DNA from: JBEKVE01 sp049514335
GTDB taxonomy: Bacteria > Actinomycetota > Acidimicrobiia > Acidimicrobiales > UBA8190
Reading direction: 5' to 3'
DNA length: 38,001 nt
NCBI GenBank assembly: GCA_049514335.1
Contig: JBEKVE010000023.1
Location: 1-38,001 of the forward strand
Below, one piece after another: positions 29,276-37,140 of the stretch (position 1 is its first letter; each line of letters begins with the position of its first letter). A program made the translations under genes and the position numbers. The notes beneath the pieces were generated by a model. It was not told the origin of the DNA, did no database searches, and saw only the letters and a program-made list of their open reading frames with translations.

Positions 29276-29641
29276 TCAGGCGGCGGTCGAGATCAGCTTG
29301 CGCAGCTGCTGGCGTGCCTCGCGTGCCTGGACGTGCGCCTGCTTGACCAGATCACGCGCCGTCACCGGCAGCCGCTCCTCGATGGGGACGAGCGTCGCCT
29401 CGATCCGTCCGATGACCTGCTCGACGGCGTCGTCGACGTCCTTGGCCCGACGGGTCAGCTCCCCGCGTACGTCGACCAGGCGCCCCTCGAACTGGGTCCT
29501 CGGCTCGACCAGGCGCTTCTGGAGCTCCTGGCGGCGCACCTGCGCACGCTGGTAGCCGAGAACGCCCAGGCCGACGACCACGTAGGCGGCATCGCGGGCG
29601 GTCCTCGTGATCTCTTCTGTGATGTCTCTCAGTTCCGGCAT
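29276..29641 (-). CDS. Small helical protein, 121 aa
   Basis: No named domain recognised. After MPELRDITEEITRTARDAA there is a short hydrophobic stretch (about residues 18-30, AYVVVGLGVLGY), followed by a long, highly charged region (RAQVRRQELQKRLVEP to the end) with heptad-like spacing, probably one or two long amphipathic helices or a coiled coil. The overall pattern resembles phasin- or apolipoprotein-like lipid-surface proteins, or a small membrane-associated scaffold; this is a structural impression only. The ATG has an AGGAAGGA Shine-Dalgarno site 7 nt upstream and a near-consensus sigma-70-type promoter with duplicated sites further up, so it appears more strongly and differently regulated than its neighbours. 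Confidence 0.75.
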   Translation of the reverse strand: MPELRDITEEITRTARDAAYVVVGLGVLGYQRAQVRRQELQKRLVEPRTQFEGRLVDVRGELTRRAKDVDDAVEQVIGRIEATLVPIEERLPVTARDLVKQAHVQAREARQQLRKLISTAA

Positions 29642-29676
29642 CGTTGCGTCCTTCCTGTGGGTGACTCCTCGATCCT

Positions 29677-29711
29677 GCTAACTATTGTACGGGTTGATGC
29701 TAACAATTGCA
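29677..29711 (-). repeat. 13-bp direct repeat, 22-bp period, over a promoter
   Basis: On the plus strand GCTAACTATTGTA (29677-29689) and GCTAACAATTGCA (29699-29711) match at 11 of 13 positions. The centre-to-centre distance of 22 bp is about two helical turns. One copy covers the -10 and the other most of the -35 of the minus-strand promoter, as expected for an operator pair. The segment is strikingly AT-rich for this DNA. Confidence 0.65.
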
Positions 29712-29712
29712 A
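29684..29712 (-). promoter_or_regulatory. Canonical sigma-70-type promoter: TTGCAA-17-TACAAT
   Basis: On the minus strand TTGCAA (29712-29707), a 17-nt spacer and TACAAT (29689-29684) precede the 121-aa helical protein gene, giving an mRNA leader of roughly 35 nt that contains an AGGAAGGA ribosome-binding site. It is the only promoter in the window where I see both hexamers at proper spacing. Confidence 0.75.
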
Positions 29713-29832
29713 GCATCGGGACCCGCGAGCCGGCGCGGGGCCCGCCCCTGGCCCGCCACACGGAGGGGGCGACGGGGCGCCGACCCGGGATCCGCACCGT
29801 GCCCGGGCTGGGGCCCGACCGGGGGAGACGGG

Positions 29833-29838
29833 TAGCCT
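29833..29838 (+). promoter_or_regulatory. -10 hexamer of a leaderless promoter (TAGCCT)
   Basis: TAGCCT lies 10 nt upstream of the ATG at 29849 of the large GT2-membrane fusion. An in-frame GTG at 29840 is too close to be the start. Confidence 0.45.
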
Positions 29839-29848
29839 CGTGGGCCTG

Positions 29849-32800
29849 ATGGAGACCCTCGCTCCACCGGTTGTCGCCGTCATCGTCACGTGCGATCCCG
29901 GGGAGTGGTTCGAAGAGACCCTCCGGGCCTTCGCCGCACAGGACTATCCGGAGCTGTCGGTGCTGGTGCTCGACGCGGCCAGCGAGGTCGACCCGACGCC
30001 CCGGGTCGGGGCCGTGCTGCCCGGGGCGTATGTCCGTCGGCTGCCCGTCAACCGGGGCTTCGGCGCCAGCGCCAACGAGGTGCTCTCCATGGTGGAGGGC
30101 GCCTCGATGCTGCTGTTCTGCCACGACGACGTGGCACCGGATCCCGACGCCCTGCACATCATGGTGGAGGAGTCCTTCCGCTCCAATGCCGGTGTGGTGG
30201 CACCCAAGCTCGTGACCTGGGACGACCCCGGTCGGCTGCTGCACGTGGGGATGGCGGTGGACAAGGGCGGCGCCGTGGTGGACCGCGTCGAGCCCGGAGA
30301 GATCGACCACGGCCAGCACGACGCGGTGCGCGACGTCTTCCTCGCCCCGGGGGGATGCACCTTGGTGCGGGCCGACCTGTTCGCCGAGCTCGAAGGCTTC
30401 GACCCCGAGATCTTCGCCATGGGGGAGGACCTCGACCTGTGCTGGCGGGCCCAGGTGCTCGGGGCACGTGTGGTGGTCGCCCCCGGGGCGCGCGTGCGTC
30501 ACCTCGAGATGCTGGCCAGCGGTCGCCGCCGGCTCCCCGACGACGTGCGCCAGGGGATGCCGAGCGACGTGGCCGCCCCCGACGGGCAGGGCGGTGTGGT
30601 CGGTGATGGAGATGTGGTCGCTGTGTCGGATGCGACAGCAGTCGGGGATGGCGCCACCACCACCACCGCCGCCGCCGGGGGACCGGTCGGGTCCGGGCGG
30701 GGGCCGGGGGTGGCGGCCCGACGATGGCGATCGGCGAACAGAGGAGCGCACCGGCGCGTGTCGCCGGTCACGTTGCAGGCGCTGCAACGCCGTCACGAGC
30801 TGCGGGCCACGCTCAAGGCGTACGGCCCGCTGCACCGCATACGGGTGCTCCCTCAGGTGGCGCTGCTGGCTCTGGCCGAGGCCACGATCGCGTTGGTGGC
30901 CGGGCACCGTGACCGCGCCGCGGCACTGGCCCACGCATGGCGGTGGAACCTGGGCAAGCGCCGCAACCTCCGCGCCGCGCGCTCGGTCGTGCGCGCCCAT
31001 CGCCGTCTGGACGACGCCACGGTGCGACGCCTGCAGTTGCGGGGCAGCGCCCGCGTGAACGCGTACGTGCGACGGGCCGTGACGCACGGGCTCGAGGCGG
31101 CAAACCTCGGCGGGTTCGACGACGAGGACGACGACGTCGGCGCCTCCGCCGACGCCGTCGAGGCGCGCGCCCAGCGCCGCCGGACGTCGGAGGGCCCCCG
31201 CACCTCGACGCGCTGGGTCGTGCTCCTCGTCGCCTGGCTGGTGGTGGTGTTCGGCACCCGGCAGCTGATCGGGTCGGGCTTCCCGTTCGTGGGCCAGCTG
31301 CTGCCCTTCCCGTCGTGGGCCGCACTCGTGCACCATTTCGTGTCGGGGTGGCAGCCCACCGGCGTGGGCACCACCGATCCCACCACACCGGCCACCGGCA
31401 TCCTCGGTGTGGCCGGCATGGTGCTGTTCGGGGGCGTGGGGCTGCTCCAGAAGATCGTCGTCCTCGGCTGCATCCCGGTCGGGGCGCTCGGCATGGCCCG
31501 CCTCACGAGGCCGCTTGGCACGACGTGGGCGCGGGTCACCTCCACCGTGATCTACATGGCCGTGCCCGTTCCCTACGACGCGCTGGCGAGTGCCCGGTGG
31601 GACGCCCTCGCCGTGTACGCCGCCTGTCCCTGGATCCTGCACCTGCTCGGCCAGGCCTCGGGGGTGGCGCCGCACGACGCCGTGGCCGGCGCCGGCTCGA
31701 ACGGGGCGCAGGAGCCGGACGCGGACGCGCCGACGCCGGGGCCGCCGGGTCGGCGGTGGCGTTCGTCGCTGTTCGGATGGAGCCTGGCGCTCGGACTCCT
31801 CGACGCCCTGGTGACGTCGGTCGCCCCCTCGGCTGCGCTCGTGACGCTGGCGGTGGCCGCCGGTCTCGCCATCGGCAACGTGGTGGTGGCGGGGCGGGCA
31901 GGGCTGCGCGCCGCGGGGCGCGTGATTGCCACCGCGGCGGGCGCCACCGTGGTGGCCGTCGTCCTCCTGGCGCCGTGGTCCCTGGCGGTGCTCGGTGGTC
32001 CCGCCCGCTGGCAGACCCTCGCCGGCGTCCCCGTTTCCACCTCCGACGGGGCGTCGTGGGGTGCGCTGCTGCGCCTGGCGGCCGGCCCCATCGGAGACGC
32101 CGCTCTGGCGTGGGCCTTCCTCGCCGCCGCCGCCCTGCCCCTCGTGATCGGGGCCCGCTTCCGGCTGGCCTGGGCCGGGCGGGCATGGTCGGTGGCGGTG
32201 GTGGCCTGGGTGCTCGCCTGGTTCTCGGGGCGGGGCTGGCTCGGGCCGGTGGCGCTGTCCCCCCAGGTCATGCTGGCACCGGCGGCGGTGGGCATCGCCT
32301 TGGCCGTGGGGATGGGGGTGGCGGCCTTCCAGCGCGACCTCCCCGGGTACCGCTTCGGGTGGCGCCAGGCCGCCGCCGTGGCGGCCGCGGCGGCGGCGGC
32401 CGTGGGCATCCTGCCCGTCCTGGCCGCCAGCGCCAACGGGCGTTGGGACCTCGTGTCGACGGGGTACGCCGAGGCCACCTCGTGGATGGACGCCCACCCC
32501 ACCCAGGGGAACTTCCGCGTCCTGTGGCTGGGGGACCCCCGCGTCCTGCCCGGCAACGGGTGGGAGCTGTCGCGCGGCCTCGCCTTCTCCCTGAGCGAGA
32601 ACGGATTGCCCGACGTCACCGCCCTGTGGCCGGGGTCGTCGGAGGGCCAGGCCGCCACCATCGGCACCGACGTGGGGCTCGCCCGACGGGGCGCCACGGT
32701 GCGGCTGGGGCGCCTGCTGGCGCCGTATGCCGTGCGCTACGTGGTGGTGGTGGACACCCTCGGCCCCTCCATCCCCGGCCTGCAGACCCCGCCCGCCGAT

Positions 32801-33457
32801 CAGCCTCCGGGGGACGTCGTGCCCGCCCTGGCGGCGCAGCTCGACCTGCGGGAGGTGATCTCGCAGAGCGGCTTCTACGTGTTCCGCGACGACGAGGCGC
32901 TCCCCCTGCGGGCACAGCGCGGTGCCACCGGCGCAGCGTCGGCACCGTCAGCCGCCGACGCGCTCACCGGCGTCCCCTCCGAGCTGCGGGGGTGGGAGCC
33001 GGTGCTCCGTGGCGCCCCCGGCGTGACGAGTGCCACGGGCCGGGTGAAGAAGGGGACGGTGCTCGCCGCCGTGGCGCCCGCCGCCGACTGGCGTCTCCGT
33101 GTGCCGGGGGGCCGCACCGAGCGGGCCACCACCGCCTTCGGCTACGCCGCCACCTTCCCCGTGACCACCCCGGGCACGGTCACGGTCGGGTTCGCCGGGT
33201 CGTGGGGGCACGGGGTGGAGGTGGCGCTGGAGACGCTGGCCTGGGTGGTGGCCGCCGCCGCGCTGGCCGGCCGGCGCCGGTGGCTCGACTGGTGGTGGAC
33301 GCCGCTGCGCCGGGTGAGCCGCCGACGTCTCCGGGGCCGGGCCCCGGGCGACGACGCGTCGTCAGCCGACGCCGTGAGCACCGGGGCGCCGGCCGACGGT
33401 GTGACGCCGGCCCCGTCACCGCGCCCCGCCGCGTCGGTCGCCGGGGACCAGCGGTGA
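29849..33457 (+). CDS. Giant GT2-membrane fusion glycosyltransferase, 1202 aa
   Basis: Residues about 1-210 are a family 2 glycosyltransferase: VVAVIVTCDPGEWFEETLRAF, LVLDAASEVDPTP, NRGFGASANEVLS, FCHDDVAPDPDAL (metal-binding region), VVAPKLVTWDDPGRLLH and an MGEDLDLCWRA segment. A Gly/Ala/Thr-rich low-complexity insert (about 235-290) and a basic helical region follow. From about 450 to 870 there are many hydrophobic helices (WVVLLVAWLVVVFG, GILGVAGMVLFGGVGLLQKI and others), then an extracytoplasmic segment and a last helix at about 1120-1145. A polytopic domain fused to a GT2 suggests coupling of sugar transfer to handling or flipping of a lipid-linked substrate. It lies just upstream of the DUF5719 gene, an arrangement I recall from other actinobacteria. 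The ATG follows TAGCCT by 10 nt. Confidence 0.85.
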   Translation: METLAPPVVAVIVTCDPGEWFEETLRAFAAQDYPELSVLVLDAASEVDPTPRVGAVLPGAYVRRLPVNRGFGASANEVLSMVEGASMLLFCHDDVAPDPDALHIMVEESFRSNAGVVAPKLVTWDDPGRLLHVGMAVDKGGAVVDRVEPGEIDHGQHDAVRDVFLAPGGCTLVRADLFAELEGFDPEIFAMGEDLDLCWRAQVLGARVVVAPGARVRHLEMLASGRRRLPDDVRQGMPSDVAAPDGQGGVVGDGDVVAVSDATAVGDGATTTTAAAGGPVGSGRGPGVAARRWRSANRGAHRRVSPVTLQALQRRHELRATLKAYGPLHRIRVLPQVALLALAEATIALVAGHRDRAAALAHAWRWNLGKRRNLRAARSVVRAHRRLDDATVRRLQLRGSARVNAYVRRAVTHGLEAANLGGFDDEDDDVGASADAVEARAQRRRTSEGPRTSTRWVVLLVAWLVVVFGTRQLIGSGFPFVGQLLPFPSWAALVHHFVSGWQPTGVGTTDPTTPATGILGVAGMVLFGGVGLLQKIVVLGCIPVGALGMARLTRPLGTTWARVTSTVIYMAVPVPYDALASARWDALAVYAACPWILHLLGQASGVAPHDAVAGAGSNGAQEPDADAPTPGPPGRRWRSSLFGWSLALGLLDALVTSVAPSAALVTLAVAAGLAIGNVVVAGRAGLRAAGRVIATAAGATVVAVVLLAPWSLAVLGGPARWQTLAGVPVSTSDGASWGALLRLAAGPIGDAALAWAFLAAAALPLVIGARFRLAWAGRAWSVAVVAWVLAWFSGRGWLGPVALSPQVMLAPAAVGIALAVGMGVAAFQRDLPGYRFGWRQAAAVAAAAAAAVGILPVLAASANGRWDLVSTGYAEATSWMDAHPTQGNFRVLWLGDPRVLPGNGWELSRGLAFSLSENGLPDVTALWPGSSEGQAATIGTDVGLARRGATVRLGRLLAPYAVRYVVVVDTLGPSIPGLQTPPADQPPGDVVPALAAQLDLREVISQSGFYVFRDDEALPLRAQRGATGAASAPSAADALTGVPSELRGWEPVLRGAPGVTSATGRVKKGTVLAAVAPAADWRLRVPGGRTERATTAFGYAATFPVTTPGTVTVGFAGSWGHGVEVALETLAWVVAAAALAGRRRWLDWWWTPLRRVSRRRLRGRAPGDDASSADAVSTGAPADGVTPAPSPRPAASVAGDQR

Positions 33458-33470
33458 GGCGGGCCGCACC

Positions 33471-34925
33471 GTGAGCGCTTCGTTCCGGCGGGCGGCGCTG
33501 ATCGCCGTCCTGGCTGCGGCGCTGGTGGGCACCGGGGTGGCCGACCGGCTGGTGGGCCGGGGCGCTCCCGCCACGGTGCGTCCTCCCGACGCCCTGGCCG
33601 ATCTGCACAGCGCCCCGAGGGCGGGCACCGAGTCCTCGGCCTGGTACTGCGCCGGCGGGACGGGGGCGCAGGGTGGGGCGCCGGCCACCATCGCCGTCAC
33701 CAACGCCTCGGGTCGCCCCGCCACCGCCACCGTCACCGCCGTCCCCGCCCAGACAGGGCAGGGCGCCCCGCCCGCCCCGTGGGCCGGAGCCCACACCACC
33801 GCCCTCCGGGTCCCCGCCTATGCCGAGGTGACGGTGCCTGCCACGGCGCTCGGGGGGAGCACAGGGGTGGCCGCCGCGGTGGTGGTGGACGGCGGCGGCG
33901 TGGCCGTGGCCGAGGGCGTGTCCAGCCCCCTCGGGTGGTCGATGGCCCCGTGCGCGTCCACCACGTCGCCGGACTGGTACTTCGCCCACGGCGCCACCTC
34001 CCAGGGCGGTGGTCTCACCCTGTCGCTGTTCAACCCGGGCGCCACCGACGCCACCGTCGACGTGTCGCTCGTGGTCCCCGGGGCGGGTGTCCTGGAACCC
34101 GCCGCCTACCAGGGCATCGGTGTCGCGCCCGGATCGCTCGTGACCGAGAACGTGGGGGACCACGCACCCCAGGACGCCGTCATCGCCACCGAGGTGTCCA
34201 CGCTGGCGGGCTCGGTGGTGGCCAGCGAGGTGGAGTCGGTGGGGACACCCGGCGCCGGCGGCCTGTCGTTGACGCTCGGCACACCGACCCCCGCCGCCAC
34301 CTGGGTCTTCGCTCAGAACACCGATGTGACGGGGGGAACCGTGGCATTCCACGTGTTCAATCCCTCCGCCCAGCCGGCGGTGGTGTCGGTGGCGCTCGGT
34401 CTGCCCCAGGGGGCGGCAGCCGAGCCCTTCACCCTGACCGTGCCGTCGCAGTCGGTGTCCACGCTCGTGGCCGAGAACGAGACCCGCATCCCGAGCGACG
34501 TCCCCTACGCCGTCTCCTTCACCAGCCGGGGGGCCGACGTGGTGGTGAGCCGCCAGGTGACGGGCCCGCCCGCAGCACCGGCACCGCTCGAAGGCGACGC
34601 CCCCGGCCTGCCCGGAGGCCTGCGGCGGTGGCTCGTCTCGTCCGTGGTCCCCCCCGGGACCGGCGCATGGTCGCTCGGTGTGGTCGACATGGGCACGCGT
34701 CCCACCGAGGTCCGGGTGCTCACGCCGAAGGGCACCGCCTTTGCGGGCCGGTCCACCTGGCTGGTGAGGCCGGGCACCCCGCTGTTCATCGGCCCCGGTC
34801 TCGGCGCCCCCTACGGCACAGCGCCGTTCGAGGTCGAGGCGCAGCAGCCGGTCGCCGTCGAGCTCGACGGCGTCCCCGTCGGCGCGCCCGGGGCTGTGGT
34901 GGTGCCCGCCCTGTCCGCTCCCTAG
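33471..34925 (+). CDS. DUF5719-family secreted protein
   Basis: 484 aa. An N-terminal signal anchor (FRRAALIAVLAAALVGTGVA, about residues 4-24) places the rest outside the membrane. The remainder is beta-rich and shows three weak repeats, each opening with an aromatic strand: SAWYCAGGTGAQGG, PDWYFAHGATSQGGGLTLSL and TWVFAQNTDVTGGTVAFHV, each followed by an NP/NA-type turn and a long valine-rich stretch. That pattern fits the DUF5719 family, whose function is unknown. It begins 14 nt after the GT2-membrane fusion with no clear Shine-Dalgarno sequence, so the two are probably cotranscribed and may work on the same envelope glycan. Two cysteines could pair outside the cell. Confidence 0.8.
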   Translation: MSASFRRAALIAVLAAALVGTGVADRLVGRGAPATVRPPDALADLHSAPRAGTESSAWYCAGGTGAQGGAPATIAVTNASGRPATATVTAVPAQTGQGAPPAPWAGAHTTALRVPAYAEVTVPATALGGSTGVAAAVVVDGGGVAVAEGVSSPLGWSMAPCASTTSPDWYFAHGATSQGGGLTLSLFNPGATDATVDVSLVVPGAGVLEPAAYQGIGVAPGSLVTENVGDHAPQDAVIATEVSTLAGSVVASEVESVGTPGAGGLSLTLGTPTPAATWVFAQNTDVTGGTVAFHVFNPSAQPAVVSVALGLPQGAAAEPFTLTVPSQSVSTLVAENETRIPSDVPYAVSFTSRGADVVVSRQVTGPPAAPAPLEGDAPGLPGGLRRWLVSSVVPPGTGAWSLGVVDMGTRPTEVRVLTPKGTAFAGRSTWLVRPGTPLFIGPGLGAPYGTAPFEVEAQQPVAVELDGVPVGAPGAVVVPALSAP

Positions 34926-34930
34926 CGCTG

Positions 34931-34946
34931 CGCCCCGGACGGGGCG
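34931..34946. terminator. Short hairpin between convergent DUF5719 and ftsH genes
   Basis: CGCCCC (34931-34936), a GGAC loop and GGGGCG (34941-34946) form a 6-bp stem in the 33-nt gap between two converging stops. It is short and lacks a T-run, so this is a weak call. Confidence 0.35.
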
Positions 34947-34958
34947 GCGGGGACAGGA

Positions 34959-37055
34959 TCAGTCGGGCTTCGAGGCCCCGCCGGCGGGACTGGCGGGTGC
35001 GGTGGGAGCCGTGGGTGCGGTGGGAGCCTCGTCCTTGGCGTCGGGCGTGGCCTCTTCGGACCCGTTGCCGGCGGCATCCTCCACCGTCAGCTTGGCGCCG
35101 TTGGTGGAGGAGGTGAAGTGGCGCATGGCCTGGGTGGCGTCGTCGTGCACGGGCCGTCCGTAGGCCGTGTCGACGAGCTTGCCCACCTCGCTGCCGTCGA
35201 GCGTCTCGCGCTCGAGCAGCGAACGCGCCACGGCGTCGAGCCCGCCGCGGTGTCGGCTCAGCAACTCGATGGCGCGCTCTTCCTGCTGGCGAAGGATGCG
35301 GGCGATCTCGGCGTCCACCACCCGGGCGGTGTCCTCGGAGTAGTCACGCGAATGCAGCAGGTCCTCCCCGAGGAAGACCATGCCCTGCGACCCCCACGCC
35401 ATGGGCCCGAGCTCCTCGCTCATGCCCCACTCGCGCACCATCTTGCGGGCCAGCTCGGTGTTGCCCACGAGGTCGTTGCTGGCGCCCGTGGACAGGTCGC
35501 CGTACACGAGGAGCTCGGCGGCGCGCCCGCCCATGCGGACCGCCAGCGAGTCCTCGATGACCTCGCGCGGATAGATGTGGCGCTCCTCAATGGGCAGCTG
35601 CTGGGTCACGCCCAAGGCCAGACCGGTGGGAAGGATGGTCACCTTGTGGACCGGGTCGGCGTGGGTGAGGACGTAGGCCAGCACGGCGTGGCCGCCCTCG
35701 TGGAAGGCGACGCGCTCCTTTTCGGGTTCCGACAGCACGAGGCTCTCTCGGCGCTGCCCCATGAGGACGCGGTCGCGCGCCGCCTCGAAGTCCTCCATGT
35801 CCACCTGGTGCGAGCCCCGCCGCACGGCGTGCAGGGCGGCTTCGTTGACCAGGTTGGCCAGATCGGCACCGCTCATGCCGGGGCTGCCCCGGGCCACGAT
35901 CTCGAGATCCACGTCGGGCCCGATGCGCTTGTCCTTGCAGTGGACCTTCAGGATGGGGAGGCGCTCCTCGAGGTCGGGGAGCGGCACCACGATCTGGCGG
36001 TCGAATCGCCCGGGGCGAAGCAGGGCCGGGTCGAGGATGTCGGGCCGGTTGGTGGCCGCCATGATGACGACGCCCTCGGCCGGGTCGAACCCGTCCATCT
36101 CCGACAGCATCTGGTTGAGGGTCTGCTCACGCTCGTCGTGGCCGCCGCCGAGACCCGCACCGCGCTTGCGCCCGATGGAGTCGATCTCGTCCACGAAGAT
36201 GATGGCCGGTGCCTGCTTGCGCGCCGTCTGGAACAGGTCGCGCACGCGGCTCGCCCCCACGCCCACGAACATCTCCATGAAGTCCGAGCCGCTCACCGAC
36301 AAGAAGGGCACGCCCGCCTCGCCCGCCACGGCCCGGGCCAGCAGCGTCTTGCCCGTTCCGGGGGGCCCGACGAGCAGGATGCCCTTGGGGATCTTGGCGC
36401 CGATGTCCCGGAAGCGGTGGGGGGACTTCAAGAAGTCGACCACCTCGCTGATCTCGATCTTCACGCCCTGGTAGCCGGCCACGTCGGCGAAGGTGGTGCG
36501 GGGCCGCTCGGTCGTGTACAGGCGCGCCCGCGACCTGCCGATCGACATGATCCCGCTCATCTGGCCCTGCGCCCGGCGGCTGATCCAGAAGAAGATGGCC
36601 ACGAACGCCACCAGGATGAGGATCGTCGGCAGCCACTGCCCCAGCGTGCTCTCGGTGGGGGTGTTGAAGGTGACACTGCTGATGTCCCTGCGCATCGTGG
36701 CCACGTCGGTGTCGAGCGAGGGGTCGGGGCCGTTGACCGTGTACTTCTGGTTGCCGGCCTTGAGCTCGCCGGTGATGACCCCGGTGTTGTTGTTGATCGA
36801 CGCCGACTTGACCAGGTGGACCTCGACGTACTTCTGGATGTAGTCCTTGTAGTTGATCTGCTTCACCGCCGGCTTCGACAGGAGCGGCGGGATGATGAGC
36901 ACCGCGATCACCGCCACGGCGAGGAGGACGAACACCCACTTCCAGCTCTGGTCGGGTCCCGGCGTCGCCTGACCGCCGGCACCACCGGGCGCGGGGCCAC
37001 CGGCCCCACCAGGGGTGGGACGTCCCGAACGACGGTCGGGAAGCGAGGGGCTCAT
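34959..37055 (-). CDS. ftsH: ATP-dependent zinc metalloprotease FtsH
   Basis: Membrane-bound AAA+ protease that extracts and degrades membrane and short-lived soluble proteins; forms hexamers. 698 aa. A Gly/Pro-rich N-terminal tail (1-38), membrane helix 1 (about 40-60, WVFVLLAVAVIAVLIIPPLL), a periplasm-side domain, helix 2 (about 145-162), then the AAA module with Walker A GPPGTGKT (Lys236), Walker B IIFVDEID, the second region of homology NRPDILDPALLRPGRFDR, and the protease zinc site HEGGH (452-456; Gly where most FtsH have Ala). The last 50 residues are an Ala/Pro/Thr-rich tail. The ATG at 37055 follows TACCAT by 6 nt. Divergent from the CPBP protease gene. Confidence 0.96.
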   Translation of the reverse strand: MSPSLPDRRSGRPTPGGAGGPAPGGAGGQATPGPDQSWKWVFVLLAVAVIAVLIIPPLLSKPAVKQINYKDYIQKYVEVHLVKSASINNNTGVITGELKAGNQKYTVNGPDPSLDTDVATMRRDISSVTFNTPTESTLGQWLPTILILVAFVAIFFWISRRAQGQMSGIMSIGRSRARLYTTERPRTTFADVAGYQGVKIEISEVVDFLKSPHRFRDIGAKIPKGILLVGPPGTGKTLLARAVAGEAGVPFLSVSGSDFMEMFVGVGASRVRDLFQTARKQAPAIIFVDEIDSIGRKRGAGLGGGHDEREQTLNQMLSEMDGFDPAEGVVIMAATNRPDILDPALLRPGRFDRQIVVPLPDLEERLPILKVHCKDKRIGPDVDLEIVARGSPGMSGADLANLVNEAALHAVRRGSHQVDMEDFEAARDRVLMGQRRESLVLSEPEKERVAFHEGGHAVLAYVLTHADPVHKVTILPTGLALGVTQQLPIEERHIYPREVIEDSLAVRMGGRAAELLVYGDLSTGASNDLVGNTELARKMVREWGMSEELGPMAWGSQGMVFLGEDLLHSRDYSEDTARVVDAEIARILRQQEERAIELLSRHRGGLDAVARSLLERETLDGSEVGKLVDTAYGRPVHDDATQAMRHFTSSTNGAKLTVEDAAGNGSEEATPDAKDEAPTAPTAPTAPASPAGGASKPD

Positions 37056-37061
37056 TGCTCC

Positions 37062-37067
37062 ATGGTA
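37062..37067 (-). promoter_or_regulatory. -10 hexamer of a leaderless promoter (TACCAT) for ftsH
   Basis: TACCAT on the minus strand lies 6 nt before the ftsH ATG, the same hexamer as at the RmlB-like gene. The intervening GGAGCA contains a GGAG only 2 nt from the ATG, too close for a ribosome-binding site. Confidence 0.5.
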
Positions 37068-37127
37068 CGCGCCCGTGCCCCGTCCCATGCACGCACAGGG
37101 CGTCCCCGCGTCGTTACGGGTGGTCAC

Positions 37128-37133
37128 TAACCT
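37128..37133 (+). promoter_or_regulatory. -10 hexamer of a leaderless promoter (TAACCT)
   Basis: TAACCT lies 7 nt before the ATG at 37141 of the CPBP protease gene, within the 85-nt gap shared with divergent ftsH. Confidence 0.5.
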
Positions 37134-37140
37134 TCGCGTG

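Noticed and set aside
37052..37063. Four-codon mini-ORF (Met-Glu-Gln-stop) overlapping the ftsH start
   Set aside because: Its ATG lies inside the TACCAT hexamer that best explains a leaderless ftsH start, so it would not be transcribed.
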